DNA of 64,000 nt from assembly GCA_038503035.1 (NCBI GenBank), contig JAVSML010001080.1, positions 300,027-364,026 of the forward strand, read 5' to 3'. This DNA comes from Crocodylus rhombifer. Its lineage: Eukaryota; Chordata; Crocodylia; Crocodylidae. The first letter of the stretch is position 1; each line of letters starts with the position of its first letter. The notes below the pieces were generated by a model. The model was not told the origin of the DNA and did no database searches. It saw nothing but the letters and a program-made list of their open reading frames with translations. This document shows, piece by piece, positions 47,086-59,514 of the stretch. The position numbers and the translations under genes were made by a program.

Positions 47086-48109
47086 CGGGGGGAATATCCT
47101 CTCTCTTTGTGGATTCCTCCCTGAATAGTTCACACCTCAAGGTACACTGTGTGAGATACACACAGTCAGAGCAAGGACCTAGACTGGCTACCAGGCTGGT
47201 AGCCAAACTGTTTTGAATTGCATTGGAGTACTCCCTGTCATGTCTTGAGAAGATCACCACGTAGTGGGGGTCTCTACCTGACTAGATGTAAAGCAGCTGT
47301 AGAACTTTAAGGGGCCAGTTGCAGTTTGTTACTGGGAGATTTCCAGGGTGACAGTGTGCCTGTTCCGGACCCGAGCCAAGAGAGGCTATTTACGCAAACC
47401 ATTTGCTCTTTACTTCTTGTAGTGCTGATGTGGAGATAGAAGCAAATGGTGCAATAAATGCCTCTTGGTGACCTCTGGAACAGATCTTTTTAGCCAGAGA
47501 GGAGTAGTAAAAGGGCTGTGCATATACTAAAAACTTAACAAAAAATAAACAAATGGGCACTTGAAAGAAGCAGATACATTTAGTAGTAAAGCATTTTATA
47601 GTAAATCACCAAATAGAATTCTCATAGCCCTTATCAAATCTCATAGCCCTTCATTTAAATAACTAAAACAAAACACAACTGTATTTCTGGTTGCATCAGC
47701 AATGCATGCTTTCATGCTAGGTGGAAATCTAGAGATGGAGGAAGACATATTTAATTATTTTTCTTCCATTTAAAGCCCCAGTTTTTCTAAAACTTACCCA
47801 GGTCCTTTTAACTTTACATACAGAAGAGTCCCACTCTATTCAGGCACATGCAGGAATTTAATAATATTTATCCCACTAATTCAGTTTTTGACAATATGTG
47901 GGTCAGTGAAAGAATCTAGGGCCAGATCCTAAACTTCTTGACGTCAGTGAGATTCCTTTTATTGATTGTGATGGGCATTGGATCAGGTTTCTAGTACATT
48001 TATCTACCAGCATACATACAGGGCAAGATATAGAACATTGAAACAGTAATGTCATGTATTCATCTACTTACACATGAAAAATAAAATATGAAGAAGTGCA
48101 TTGATTTAC
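47086..48109. other. Intergenic sequence, nothing recognised
   Basis: CR1 similarity stops at about 47085. No further feature recognised. Confidence 0.4.
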
Positions 48110-48215
48110 AGAAGCAAGCCTTTCTTTTCTCAGGAAGGGCACCTGATGTCCAAGAGCTTGTTCATCAGCTCTTTCAACTATATAGTTGAGCCAATAAAAG
48201 GCATCATCCAAAAGA
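48110..48215 (+). mobile_element. Penelope-like tail, decayed hammerhead
   Basis: CTCAGGA (48129-48135), then a possible stem II GGGCA/TGTCC, then AAGAGCTTGTTC, TTTCAACTATATAGTTGAGC and CAATAAAAGGCATCATCC. The core G of CUGANGA and the GAAA box are both altered. Confidence 0.55.
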
Positions 48216-49339
48216 TTTGAATCCTTTGAGTAACAGGTTCTAACTGAAGTCATCCCTATCAATATGCTCTGTATCATCACAGACTACCGCATCTTAAGTA
48301 TCATTGGCTGTACATGCTGTGTTACATTCCTGCCAGGGCAGGTACTATGTCCTTTGTGAAACTTTAGCAATAGCCCATTTATGTAAAAGCAAAGAAAGTT
48401 AGACCAAGGTACTCTGCTGGAAAAAAGGAAAGAAGTGGAAAATCTCCAAAAAGCACCAAGGGACAGATGTGACAAAGCTGGGGTTTAAGGAAATGTAGAG
48501 AATGAACAAATAGCAAAGCTCAGAGTTGCGCAGGACAGGATGGCAGGGAGACGGAGAGAAGAAATGGATATTTTTCCACAGGTGTGGAGAAAAGTCCATT
48601 GTATTTGATTTGCCTTGGGGTTCAGTAAAGGTCAAAGTGAATTGTCTTGACCTAGAGGAGAGAGACTGAAAGACCACAAACAGAAGCCACTGAGCTTCAG
48701 AAGAAGGATCCAGGACCCAAGCCCAAAGACCTATCCAGAATGAGGAGGAACCCAAGACAAGAAAATGCATACAGATGTATTTAATATTTTATCTCCAAAA
48801 TTCTCATGATGAACTGTAGCCCCTACACAGATGGAATTTTGATAGAGGGTTAGTTAAATCAGCACCAATCCCAGGGCCCAGAAATTTGGGCCACAGAACC
48901 CATATCTCAACAGGGGATGATAAGCAGAAGATCTTACTTTTGAGAATGTGCCTTAAGACCCTTAAGTGGGAGAAATTCAGACTCACGAGCAGCAGTTGGC
49001 AACCTGTGTCCTGCAGGCATGACTTAGTCTCTGAACAGACAGAGAAGGTACCGCCATTGCCTGCCTTTTCTATCTGTTCCCTATATGAAATTTGCTATTC
49101 ACTGTGAGAGGGTTGCAGGGGTGTGACTTGCAGCAGGGGCTGGATTGCAAGGAGAAGACAGCGGTGGTAGAGGCATGCCAGCACTTCTCTAGGGACTTAG
49201 AGCACATGTACACGTGACAGGGGTGTATTTATTCTAGGGTTTATTCAAGGTTTTATTCTATGCCCCCTAAATTGAAAATGTGGGGCATTGAATAAAACCC
49301 TGAGGACTAAACAGTTTCAAGTTTTTCCATCATGTTATG
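48216..49339. other. Intergenic sequence, nothing firmly recognised
   Basis: GCAGTTGGCAACCTGTGTCC near 48993 resembles a hAT-like end, but no partner was found. No exon recognised. Confidence 0.35.
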
Positions 49340-50165
49340 GTGAGTGGCCTGATCCTTTTTTTCTTTTTTGTCAGAACCAGAGCCTGCCCACGGCTGTGGG
49401 GTGAGCTGAGCAGACCCTGAGCTGTGGGGAGCCCCGGTCTTTCCCACTGCAGCAGTGGCATCTCCTGGGGCCGCCTAGGCAAGCTACTAGCGGGCCAGGT
49501 GCTGCCCCACTTTGGAGGCAGTATCTGGCCGGATTCAACTCTTCCCTGAACCTGCCAGGGCTTCCAGTGACCTGTGAACTGTCTCTGCTGCCTTCCTGCC
49601 TCCTGGGAATGGGCTGGCTTGCCCCTGGGGCAGCACAGGGAGGCAGCAGAAGGGGAGCTTGTGTTCTGGCAGCCAGAGAAGGCAGTAGGGATGGTGCACA
49701 GAGCACTGGAAGTCCTCTGAGCCCAAGCTTGCTGGAGCCCACCTGGGCTTCCAGCACCCTGTGAGTTGTCTCCACCCCTTTCTCTGGCCACCAGCACACC
49801 CAGCCACCATCCTGTCACCTCCCTGCATTGCACCAGGGACAAGCCAGCCCATTCCCAGGCAGTCTCAGGCAACAGGAAGGCAGTGGAGATAACGCGCGGG
49901 GTGCTGGAAGCCCCAGCATGCTCAGGGATGAGTTGGATCTGGCTGGGTGCTACCTCCAAACTGTGGCAGCACCTGGGCTGCTGAGAGCCTACCCAGGCAA
50001 CCCCACTGGGCATCACCACCGTGGAGGGAAGGACTGGGACCCCCTGCAGCTCAGAGGCCTCTTGGCGTGCCAGCATCTTGCTCCCTGGCCCCTGCCAAAA
50101 GAAAGAAAAAGGATCAGCCCCTCACTGCTTCTGCCTTCAGCAGGCACCTGCTGAAAGCAGAAGTG
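49340..50165. repeat. Long inverted repeat (foldback element), arms of about 390 bp
   Basis: The left arm starts GTGAGTGGCCTGATCC (49340) and the right arm ends GGATCAGCCCCTCAC (50125), with corresponding phrases all along. For example, TGGGAATGGGCTGGCTTG (left) is mirrored by CAAGCCAGCCCATTCCCA (right), and CTTCCAGCACC by its complement. The centre is near 49732. A small second hairpin, TTCTGCCTTCAGCAGG/CCTGCTGAAAGCAGAA, follows at 50129-50165. No transposase, terminal signature or target duplication was found. The long open frames on both strands come from GC-rich composition. Confidence 0.75.
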
Positions 50166-52295
50166 GTGAGGGGCCTGCTCCTTTTTTCCTACAGAGTCTT
50201 CCTGCCTCTCTTGAGCCTGGGGGGCATGCTGACAGCTGCATCATTGCAATTTGCAAAGTTGCAAACTAAACTACATCCATTTTGCTGAGAGAGAGAGAAG
50301 TTACAAGTTGCTTTACTGCATGCTGAATTACTTTGGCTTTCTGAGTTCATATTTTTGTCTTACACCATGAATTAGATTTCATAAAATGCTTTGGTTTTTG
50401 AGGAGGTTTGGAGTGATGTTTTACTATTAATGGTCCAGGGATATTAATGATGCTATAGATCATGACAAAAGCCATGCAAATTAGTATTGCTGGTAACAGT
50501 CGACTCCCCCTCCTCCCCCATTCTTGGTTTCTTAACATCAAATTGACAGTTTTACTATGTTGCCAGGTTTTGAATAGACATTGTATATAAGTATTAAGGC
50601 TTTAACTGTCATGGATGATGATACGGTGAATAGAATTTCCATTTAGAATTGAAGGAATGCTTATTTATGTGATTACATAGGGTAAGAGGTGGAGGGGAGG
50701 GGGGAAGCTACCTGTCAAAGTTTTTCTTCCCCCATCTTGGAAAAATGGATTTCTGCAAGAGGAAAACAGTCTATAAAACAGTGACACCATAGAAAAAATG
50801 CTTTTCTGGAAGATAAAAGCAGTCTAACACTGAGATGTTCACAGAAATACTGAAATCAAATGTCAAAGTGTAAAAATATTATAATCTGCTTACTTGGACA
50901 CATGATGATTTCAGCTAACAATGTAAACAAGCTGAGTAGACTAAATTATTGAACACATGCAAGGAAACGCTGAAAGAAAGACTGCAAAATTGCAAGAAAT
51001 GGGATTATTAATCAAAAACTAAAGAGAGAACCCCAGCAACACCCACTAAAACAGTATTGTAGAGACAAAGATACAAGAACAATACCAATTTATGTACTGT
51101 GACAGCAACATTCAAGGCAAAGGGGACAGATGTAAAAAACTAGCCAAGACATATTTGTGACTACCAGCATATTTGGTCAACAAAATCTAGTACTTATAGA
51201 CCAAGCTACAAATCTCCACTTGAAATAATTATATAATATACTGAGTGTATAAAGTTAAAAAAAAACTGCCATTAAAAATTGTTATTAAGTGGGATTAATT
51301 TGTTAAAATGCTGAGACTTACAAGAGATCTTTATATAACTATGGTGGTTGATAAGATGTAAATTATCTGGGATGCATTAATAATGAAGCCAAAATATTTG
51401 TGATAGGAGGTACACTGATGGGTGACTGGTGGAAAACAAAAGGGTTTGAACAAAAGAACCTTCTTATTTAATACTACACTAAGAGGCGAAAGCTCATAGG
51501 ACTAATGTTTGAGGATGATCGAGTTCGTATTAAGGCTATTTAATCGCAAGAAACAGACCTGATAACTTTTAAGGATACAATCACTATTTTATTGATATGC
51601 CAAGACTATCTTAAAGAGCCCTTGCTTTCTACCTCAAAGAGATAGGTGCGGCTGCTCAATAAGAAGTCAAAATATCTCTCATATCTTCTGTGGAAAAGAT
51701 ACTAAACCGGCAGTAAACTGTGAAGAATACAGAATTTTCATGTGCTTATATCCATCTTACTAATACATATTCATTACTTACTATCCTATCATTTTTTACA
51801 AATTTTACTTTCATGCTTATGTTAATATTTTTCTCGCTCTCCATGCTAATTTTTCTTCATTATAATATTACTTAACCATTTCTCAAGCAGATATTTGCAG
51901 TTTTTAAGTTACATGCTTGCGGTTATTCTACATCCTTCTTTGTCGCCTTATTTCTCTAAATCCCTCCTTGCGGTTTCTTGCTTGCGCTTCATGTGTCATA
52001 AGCGTTCTGCAATTTTATCATTTCAGCATTTTATCTAAAGGCTGGATGATGAAAACCAGAATGTCTATCAAGCACTTCTGCTCCTCCTAGAAGCATTCTG
52101 GGAGTTGTGTCAATCTTATGCTTTCAACATAAGTACACATTCTCACAACTAATCAACATAGACAAATTGTGAAGAGTGGCCCAGGACAGGCAGGGATAGC
52201 ATTCATGCTGATCTGCTACACTCCCAGTCCTGAGACAACAACTACAGAATTCCTCTGGTTTTGACTTACAGCCCTCAGTTTAAAAACCCAAAATA
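50166..52295. other. AT-rich intergenic sequence, nothing recognised
   Basis: No exon or repeat family recognised in 2.1 kb. Confidence 0.4.
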
Positions 52296-52299
52296 CATA

Positions 52300-53040
52300 A
52301 TGAATGACCTCCAATCCCCCTGGAAAAGGATGACCATCTAAAGCTGGCCTTTAGGGACACACCTTATAAACAACCCACCACTCTCAAATGGTGTGTCTCA
52401 AACAGCATATCAACTAACTCCCATCCTCACAGAGGCACTAGGCTTTGCAGTGGACCCAAATGCATCCTGTGTCCCCAGATCATACAGACTACGTTGCCAC
52501 TGGACCTAATGATGGCATCCAAGGCTCACTCATCTCCAGCTCTACCAATGTCAATATGTGCCCCTCTGCTCTCTACAACAGACAGACAAGGCAATCTCTT
52601 TGTGAAAGAATGAATGAACACTGATCTGACATCAGCTGCAGAAAGACACAAAACCCTGTGGCAGAATTCTTCAACCTCCCTGTTCACTTGCTGACCTCAG
52701 GATTGATGCTGTCCGGCAAAGAAAAAAAAAAGAAGCTTGAATGGGAAACTGAAGAACAAGAAATCATCCACAAACTGGACTGTGTTAAGTATGACGTAAA
52801 TAGGGACTATGGATTTTTATCCCATTACCTGAATTAGCTTGGTGACCCCTTTGTTCCTATGGGTTTACTGCTCATTTGCTTCTCTCTCCTAGCATTGTCC
52901 CCTACCCCCTGTCTCTCTGTCTCTGCCCACCCCCCATACCCTTTGTCTTTGGTATCCTAATTTCTCTCTCCTTATACTATGCTTTCTGCATGTCCTTTCA
53001 CAGAATCTAATGAAGTGAACTTGAGTTTACAAAAATGCAT
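52300..53040 (+). mobile_element. Penelope-like element C-terminal (GIY-YIG side) fragment with hammerhead-like tail
   Basis: Broken frames give SSSTNVNM, RQTRQSLCERMNEH, NPVAEFFNLPVHLLT, KKKLEWETEEQEIIHKLD and NRDYGFLSHY. This is the order seen at the C-terminus of PLE proteins, where the GIY-YIG endonuclease lies. About 150 bp after the coding end is CTAATGA (53007-53013), then a 6-bp stem II (53015-53020 with 53025-53030, tetraloop TTGA), AAAA in place of GAAA, and ATGCATGCTC. This links the tail motif to a PLE body in one copy. Stem II is kept by A-U and G-U pairs although its sequence has drifted. Confidence 0.75.
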
Positions 53041-53081
53041 GCTCTCTCTCTTTATATGCACACATTTAGTTAGATGACAAG

Positions 53082-53838
53082 GCTAAGTACAGACAGTCAA
53101 AAAGGCCAAGGCTGAATCAGTTCAGTCTCTGCAGGTTTGTCTAAGCTGCAGAGCTTTAACTGAAAAACAACTGGAAAGACATTTATCTTTAATTCAGGAA
53201 ATGCAGCCACATGCCTGCAGTGGCTCAGGCCAGAAGCTACAGGGTGCTAAAGCACAGCTTTCTGGCATATAGCCAGCATGTTCTGTGTATTCACTTCCTC
53301 TTCCTGCTGCCCCCGAGGACTGTGGGATTTGCAGTCCAGAATCATAGTAGCAGAATTCTGCAGGGTTGCTCGTCACTTCCTCTTCCTGCTTCCAGGTGAC
53401 TCTGGGATATGTAGTCCACAGTTGCAGCCTGCAGTAAGTTTGAGTGAGGGAAGGGCTGTTTAAACCTCCTCCTTGGCCCCAGACCCCAGTTTGTGTTTGC
53501 CTGGGGGTGCAATATGGTAGCTACTGAGGCCAGTGAATGACCTAAGGATCAGAGGGGTGGAGCAGCCCTACTCTCTGGAGCAGACAACACATCCCAGCCC
53601 ATGGCTACAAAGCTGGGATACTGTTTTAACTTGAACTAGGAAGGGGTCTTGGACAGAACTTTCATAAACCAGTTTGACCTAAATCAGTTCAGTCTGATAC
53701 TACATTCAACCACGTTTATCTTAAACCAGTTTCAGCCATTCTGAAACTGCTTTATGTACACTGAGCTTCTGTTCTGTTACAGACTTAAACCAGTTTCTGA
53801 TCACTTAAACCAGTTTGTGTGTAGCTTCTGTCCTTAGC
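53082..53838. mobile_element. DNA-transposon-like element with GCTAAGNACAGA ends
   Basis: Left GCTAAGTACAGACAGTC; right reverse complement GCTAAGGACAGAAGC. The interior repeats AAACCAGTTT-type phrases many times (for example near 53670, 53728, 53788 and 53808). No 8-bp duplication is visible, so superfamily and ends are uncertain. Confidence 0.45.
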
Positions 53839-55254
53839 GTAAAGGTGCATCTCTACCCTGCCTTCTGACTGACTTCAGATTAACATGGCTGTCTTTATTC
53901 ATGCCCCAAGCTACACCTGAGGCCTTGCAAAGAATCCAGATTCAGTGATACATATACATCTATTGTAAATTCCAAACAATTACACAAACATGCAATAAAA
54001 GGGGTATGTGGTGGTAAGCAAACCTTGTGGTAGCACACATGGAGGCCACAAATCCTGCTCCCCTCAAAGTCTTCAATGAGCTTTGGAACAGACCCAATTT
54101 TTTAATAAAATACGTTGTGCAACACCACTACTGAAATAGGAAGTCCCTCAGATTAATATATATGCCTATAAAGAAATGCTCCCATGTATGCCTATAAAGA
54201 AATCCTCCATCTTCTTATAAAGACAAGGCAGATGCATCTTTGTAGCCCTACACTATTTCCCTGTCCGTGTCAGAGCAGAGAACTGACCCCAGATCTCCTA
54301 AGGCACAGGACAGTGTGCCCTATCCAAAGGACTGCCCTTCCTCCCTTTTACCAAGGCTCCACTCCTTGGAGTATTCAGGAATACAGTATGAAAAAGGTTT
54401 ATCAGGGCTTATTCTAAAAAGGATATAAATGGGAAAGGAACACAGGAAGAGGAAGAGGAATTCTGCTCTTATTTCATAATGCATGCTTATGAAAGAGGTG
54501 ACAAGAAATACAAAGTCAAGATGTCTCTTGCTTAAAGCACAGAACACAGACTCACTTTTTTTGTGTTTTACCAGAAGTCATTCAAAATCCAGAGTCATAA
54601 TTTGATGGCAGTAAATTTCCCAAATCTAGATGTGCCAAGATGGTGTTGTTTCCTTGAGTGATTTGATTGTGCCCAGAAGAAAGAGTCAGAGTAACCTTGG
54701 ATGGCTGAGTTAAAGCAAGCCATTGGCATAATGTGGTCAATATATCTCTGCTACAAGAAATCAGTGTCATCACCAGTGACAGCCACTGCAGACCCAGGAG
54801 GGAAGGCTATGTGAGGAATAAAAACAGAGAGAAACTAAATATAAAAGTAAGATGCAGAACGTGAATAGCAATGGGTCCCATCATGAGCATTAGAATTAAT
54901 AGATCCCTCTCTTTAGGATAGGAGTATAATAAAATGAGAAAATGAGTACCCAGAAACAAGTGGAAACAACAATGGTCTAAAAGCTGAAAGTCTCTTTAAG
55001 GTCAGCTTATATGGAACTAGGGAGATGGGCCTATAATCTTGCCAGACATAAATACATCCAGATCACGAACTCTGTCATTGTTGCAATGGAAGATATTTAA
55101 ATAGATGTGATGAAGAGCAACTTTTTCTTCTCCCAGGCATGAGTATGGCACTATCTTAAGCAACAAGCCACCTGACCCAAACCTCACACATTCCAAGGCC
55201 TGCATAGTAGCAAAACCTGGACTGCTACATCTAATCTGCAGCAAATAATTAGAA
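53839..55254. other. Intergenic sequence, nothing recognised
   Basis: AT-rich. No exon or repeat family recognised. Confidence 0.4.
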
Positions 55255-55553
55255 CCGTGGTTCTCAACCTTTTTAGAGTCAAGATACCCCTCCATAATTT
55301 TTGTGAACTGAGAGGCATCCCACTTTAAAAACAAATTCATTTATTATAGTGTTTACCTGCTTGAAGCAGGGCTGGGGAAGAAGGAAGAGGAGCAGTTGGC
55401 AAAGAAGAGTTTGTGGCACCAAGTGGTGAGAGGAAGAACAGCTGTAAGCAGAGAGCAGGCATTTATCTCACTTATCTCCTCTCTTGCAATGGCACCCTTC
55501 AAAGGCGGTGGTGACACTCGGGGGTGCTGCATCACCCTGGCTGAGAATCACTG
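55255..55553. mobile_element. hAT MITE (CAGTGGTTCTCAACC type)
   Basis: Left CCGTGGTTCTCAACC; right reverse complement CAGTGATTCTCAGCC. The internal right phrase GGGGTGCTGCATCACCCTGG is typical of Charlie-like hAT MITEs. Flanks share only 4 of 8 bases. 299 bp. Confidence 0.65.
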
Positions 55554-55561
55554 GGGTAGAG

Positions 55562-56001
55562 GCTACTGTAACTACGTTAGTGATGTTATTGAGATTACTT
55601 TAGATAATTGTTTGTCTGAATCTATGGACGACTGCTGGTTACAGAGCTTTTAAAGCTCTGTAAAGTATAATGAAGTTCTTTGTACTAAGCACTATTTACA
55701 GAATAAACTACTATTAAATATTTTAGATATGACTTATCTGATGCACATACTGATGCACCATGTTCCTCAGAAAGCACCTAAAACCAAAATGAGAATAGCA
55801 AAGTAGTTTGTTGGGACATTTTCTAAATCTTAATTGTGCTTCACTTGCATATTTCCTGAAATATTGTAAGCTTACCTGTGCATGGGGGTTTTTTAACATT
55901 TACATTTCCTTATTTTAATCTCTCTTGCATACACACATCTATATAAGAATACAAAAATATAATGGACAATAGGTCTGCTATTGCTTCAGCCAATTATTTA
56001 C
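55562..56001. other. AT-rich intergenic sequence, nothing recognised
   Basis: No feature recognised. Confidence 0.4.
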
Positions 56002-56009
56002 GATTTAAC

Positions 56010-56922
56010 TAGGGGTACACCGAGAGATTTTGGGGGCCGATATTCAAGGAGACATAATCGGCTGGTACCGGTATCCGACACAGCGGCCATCAGGTGGTAA
56101 ATCCGGTGTGAGGGAAGGGATGTGGGGGGTCGGGAAAGATCAACGCCCCCTGCAGTGCGGGAGGAGGCAGGGGCAGGGCCGCAGCTCGTGGGCCGCTCCC
56201 ACCGCAGTTCGCGCGCCGGGGCGGGGCGGAGCGGGGCGGGGCGGCTGCCGCTGCGGGGTGGAGCCGGCGCCGGCGCCGTGCGTGGCTTTTCTTGCCGGGG
56301 GCGGGGCTTGGAGTGGGCTCCGGCGGCGCTGCGGGGAGGTTGCAGCCGCCCGGGTTTCAGCGCAGCTCTGCTCCCGGCCCGGCGCTGCTGTTCGGGGCAG
56401 CCGCGGCTGAATGCCTCGCCTCCACCCAAGCTCCGGGAAGAGCCTTGGGTGTGCTGGGCTGCAGGCGGTGGTGCAGGGTGGGAGCAGAGCTGCTGCGAAA
56501 CCTGGGGTGGCTGCTGCATCCTCCCAGCGCCGCTGGAGCTCACTCCTAGCCCAGCCCAGCCCAGCCCTGGCAAGAAAAGCCACGCGCAGCATCGGCTCCG
56601 GACCCACCCCGCGCCACGCAGATCTAGGGGCGCCCTCCCGGGGTGCAGGCAGCAGTGGGAGCTGCCCACAAGCCGCAACTCTGTCCGGCACCACCCCCCC
56701 CCCCCCAGGTGGGCAGCGCCTGCCCCTGCCCCTGCCCCTCCCTCACTGCGGGGGGTGCTGATCTGCCCTCCCACACCTGCCAGCTCTGCTCTGCGCTGTG
56801 GCTGCGCAACACGGGCATTTGTCTGCCACAGTATTCGCCCCAGTGGGCCAATATCCAATATAAATATTTTTCTTTATATCGGTACCAATCAGATATTGGA
56901 TTGATGTATCAGTGCACTTCTA
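56010..56922. mobile_element. CpG-rich foldback hAT element
   Basis: Left end TAGGGGTACACCGAGA; right end reverse complement TAGAAGTGCACTGATA. Flanks GATTTAAC (56002-56009) and GTTTTTAC (56923-56930) agree at 6 of 8. Nearly the whole element is one inverted repeat centred near 56437: GCGTGGCTTTTCTTGCC (left) pairs with GGCAAGAAAAGCCACGC (right), and CAGCTCTGCTCCC with GGGAGCAGAGCTG. The centre holds ACCCAAG/CTTGGGT. High CpG retention suggests a recent insertion or low methylation. No transposase; it depends on an autonomous hAT elsewhere. Confidence 0.82.
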
Positions 56923-56930
56923 GTTTTTAC

Positions 56931-58100
56931 CTCTCTTTCCCCTGCTCTAGCCTGAGTATCTATCCCCCCAATCCTTGCTGTGTAAGTACTAGTCATCTGA
57001 CACTTGGTCCTTCTGGTAACAACTGAAATGGGAGGTATTAAACATTTCAGCTCTCCCCCTTATCTCCAATATTAGCTTCCTTTCCCCATCATCTGTATTT
57101 TCCTCCTACTTCTAACATTCATAGAATGTTTTTTTATGCCTTGTTAATGACCTTTGCTAAAACTGCATACATTAAATAAAAGTTTAGTGACCTTTGCAAG
57201 CTGTACGTCAGTTCGTGACAACCTCTCTCATTTTGTCCCTGTATGCTCTTACTGTCCTCTAAAGTGTGTTATTTCTCCATCCATCTGTAAAAGTCATAGC
57301 ACTTTACAGCTGATCTTCTGCACTTTATCTGCCTGCTCTATTCTACCCTAAGTGCAAGTTAAACAGTTGTATCTTTAAACCTGTTTCATACAGAAGCATA
57401 CAAATTGAACAGTTGGTCCAGCTGACACATTCCCAAGTGGCAAGCTTTCCTCCCACCCTTTTTAAAACAGTATATTGTTATATCTTTCCATAGTCTTGTA
57501 CACATCCACACTAATATGGCTTACTACACTTTTTGAAAGATAGCTTTCTAAACTGCGAGACATCGAATAATTCTTGGTTTAGCCACACCAGTCTCTTGCT
57601 GTGCTTCCAATTCTTCTCATGTATCAGGATAACATGCTCTTGTGCCTTAATATGTTGTTTTTAAGGAATAGCCAGTTCTGCTAAACAATATTTTTCACTT
57701 TAGATTTACCTTCTACATCATTCTGTCTACCAGTTCTATGAGAAATCTGCTTTTGTGAAGTCCAACATTTCTTATTTTGCTGGTCTCCTTTCTTCTGTTC
57801 CTTGGGATCACTCTCAAGCAAGTTGCCTTTGGTTGAAAATCTGAAAGTAAATTCTGCCTGATTAGTAAGAAGCAAATTGGCCGCCTATTTGCTGAGCTGT
57901 TGGAATACATTTGGCTCATATTTTCAGGATTTAAACTGCAACTAAGAAATTCTGCACCACAATTTCACCTATAATTTTGGGTTTTAATCATGCGATTCCA
58001 AGAGCTTGGGCCTTAAGATTAATGTAATGTATCACAGGACTTTGGATGAAATTGCAAATATCAGCAACCAAATACTTTAGCATTCTAATATAAGAACATC
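56931..58100. other. Intergenic sequence, nothing recognised
   Basis: AT-rich. No feature recognised. Confidence 0.4.
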
Positions 58101-58690
58101 CTTAGTCTGTCTGTCTGTAACGCTTTTGCCCAACTGTGCATGTGCTGATTGGCTGTGTGGCCGGGCGGCCAGGGACGGGGCCAGATGAGTTCAAACAGGA
58201 GCCCCTCTGCCAGTGCCACCTCCTGCAGCCCCCAGTGCAGGGGCTCCCCCTGCATCACCTTCACAGAGGAAAAGTAAAAATAAAAAATTGCAGTGACCAC
58301 TTTACAAGCAGTGGAGCCAGCTGAAGAAAAGCTCTGGTGTGGCTGCTCCCTCCACCCCATCTCCACAGAGGCTCTTTTTACAGTGTCCCCAGTGGGCAGG
58401 GAGGGGGTAGGATGGCATATGACAGAGGGTTGCATGGGCTCCATGGCACAGGTTCCCGGATCCAACAGGCTGCACCGCTATACTTTGGCCCATGGGTGGG
58501 GACAGGCAGCAGAAGCTGGAAGACCCAGGGTGAGCCCTAGGACTCGGGTGGCAGTAGTAAAAAGAGCACCTAGACTGGGAGCCTGGGGAGCACAGTTAAA
58601 CCCTTCAGGGGCCACATGCAGTCCACAGACCATTGACTGGACTGGACTGCCACTTCCTGAGTCAACACCTGTGTGCTTCTAGAGATCTCT
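58101..58690. repeat. GC-rich block, unclassified
   Basis: Starts near a CTGTCTGTCTGTAACGC phrase and stays GC-rich to about 58690. It looks repeat-derived, but no terminal signature or coding domain was found. Confidence 0.25.
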
Positions 58691-59510
58691 TATCCAAGGG
58701 CTGAAACTCTTCAGTACTCTTCAGCTGATTAGATCTGACAAGTTTGCAGCTGCATTTGTTAAGGCTGTACATGTTTATCACAAATAAAATATTAACTCAC
58801 ATTTTTTAGTTCTGTAGGAACCGCTTCCTTTTTTACTTTAGCTGATTCTTGATCTAATCCTAACACAAAATGTTCTATACTCACTCTTGGTAGAAAATGG
58901 AACAAGGTGAAGCAGAATTTAATTCATTATGTCATTTCTGTATGCTGCCCTAGCAACAAAAAAGACATGCATAACATAAAGCTTTCTTGTAGTAAGGATT
59001 TTCCATGGCTGCTTATGATCTATGTGCATCAGCCCCACAAGGCTGCTTCTGATTTGCCCTCATTTGTCTACAAATCCTGCCTTTTATTTATAGCAGGTGG
59101 AGATCTGAACTGTACTAAAAACCCAATGTAAGCAGCAGTTTTGGCACTGAACTGAAACCCATTAAACAGTAAAATTTGCTGCTTTGGGTTTTGTACAGCT
59201 GGTTGAGTGAAGATAACAGATAAATCATTTGTTTGATGGTTGGTTCAATTCTATTATTCATCAGTATTGCTGTGTTGTCAAACCAGCCAAAGCATGCATG
59301 TTAAGAACTGGTTATCAGAGTATATTTTTCAGGAAATGAATCATCACAGTGGTCAAATGGTTATAACAGGCTCTCACCTGTCAGATGGCTGGTTTGTATT
59401 CTCAGCTAGGCCCATGCCACATTACAACACCTTGGGGAGATCACCAATACCCATGTTTGTTTACCCATGTAGCTGGCTTACTTTTTCAGAGCTTGGGTTG
59501 AGTCCCAGGA
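58691..59510. other. Intergenic sequence, nothing recognised
   Basis: AT-rich. No feature recognised. Confidence 0.4.
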
Positions 59511-59514
59511 TCAA

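Noticed and set aside
49330..50076. 248-codon minus-strand open frame
   Set aside because: It runs through the inverted repeat and is composition-driven, with no recognised domain.
55998..56858. 286-codon minus-strand and 260-codon plus-strand open frames
   Set aside because: Both lie in the GC-rich palindromic hAT element, and neither has transposase motifs.
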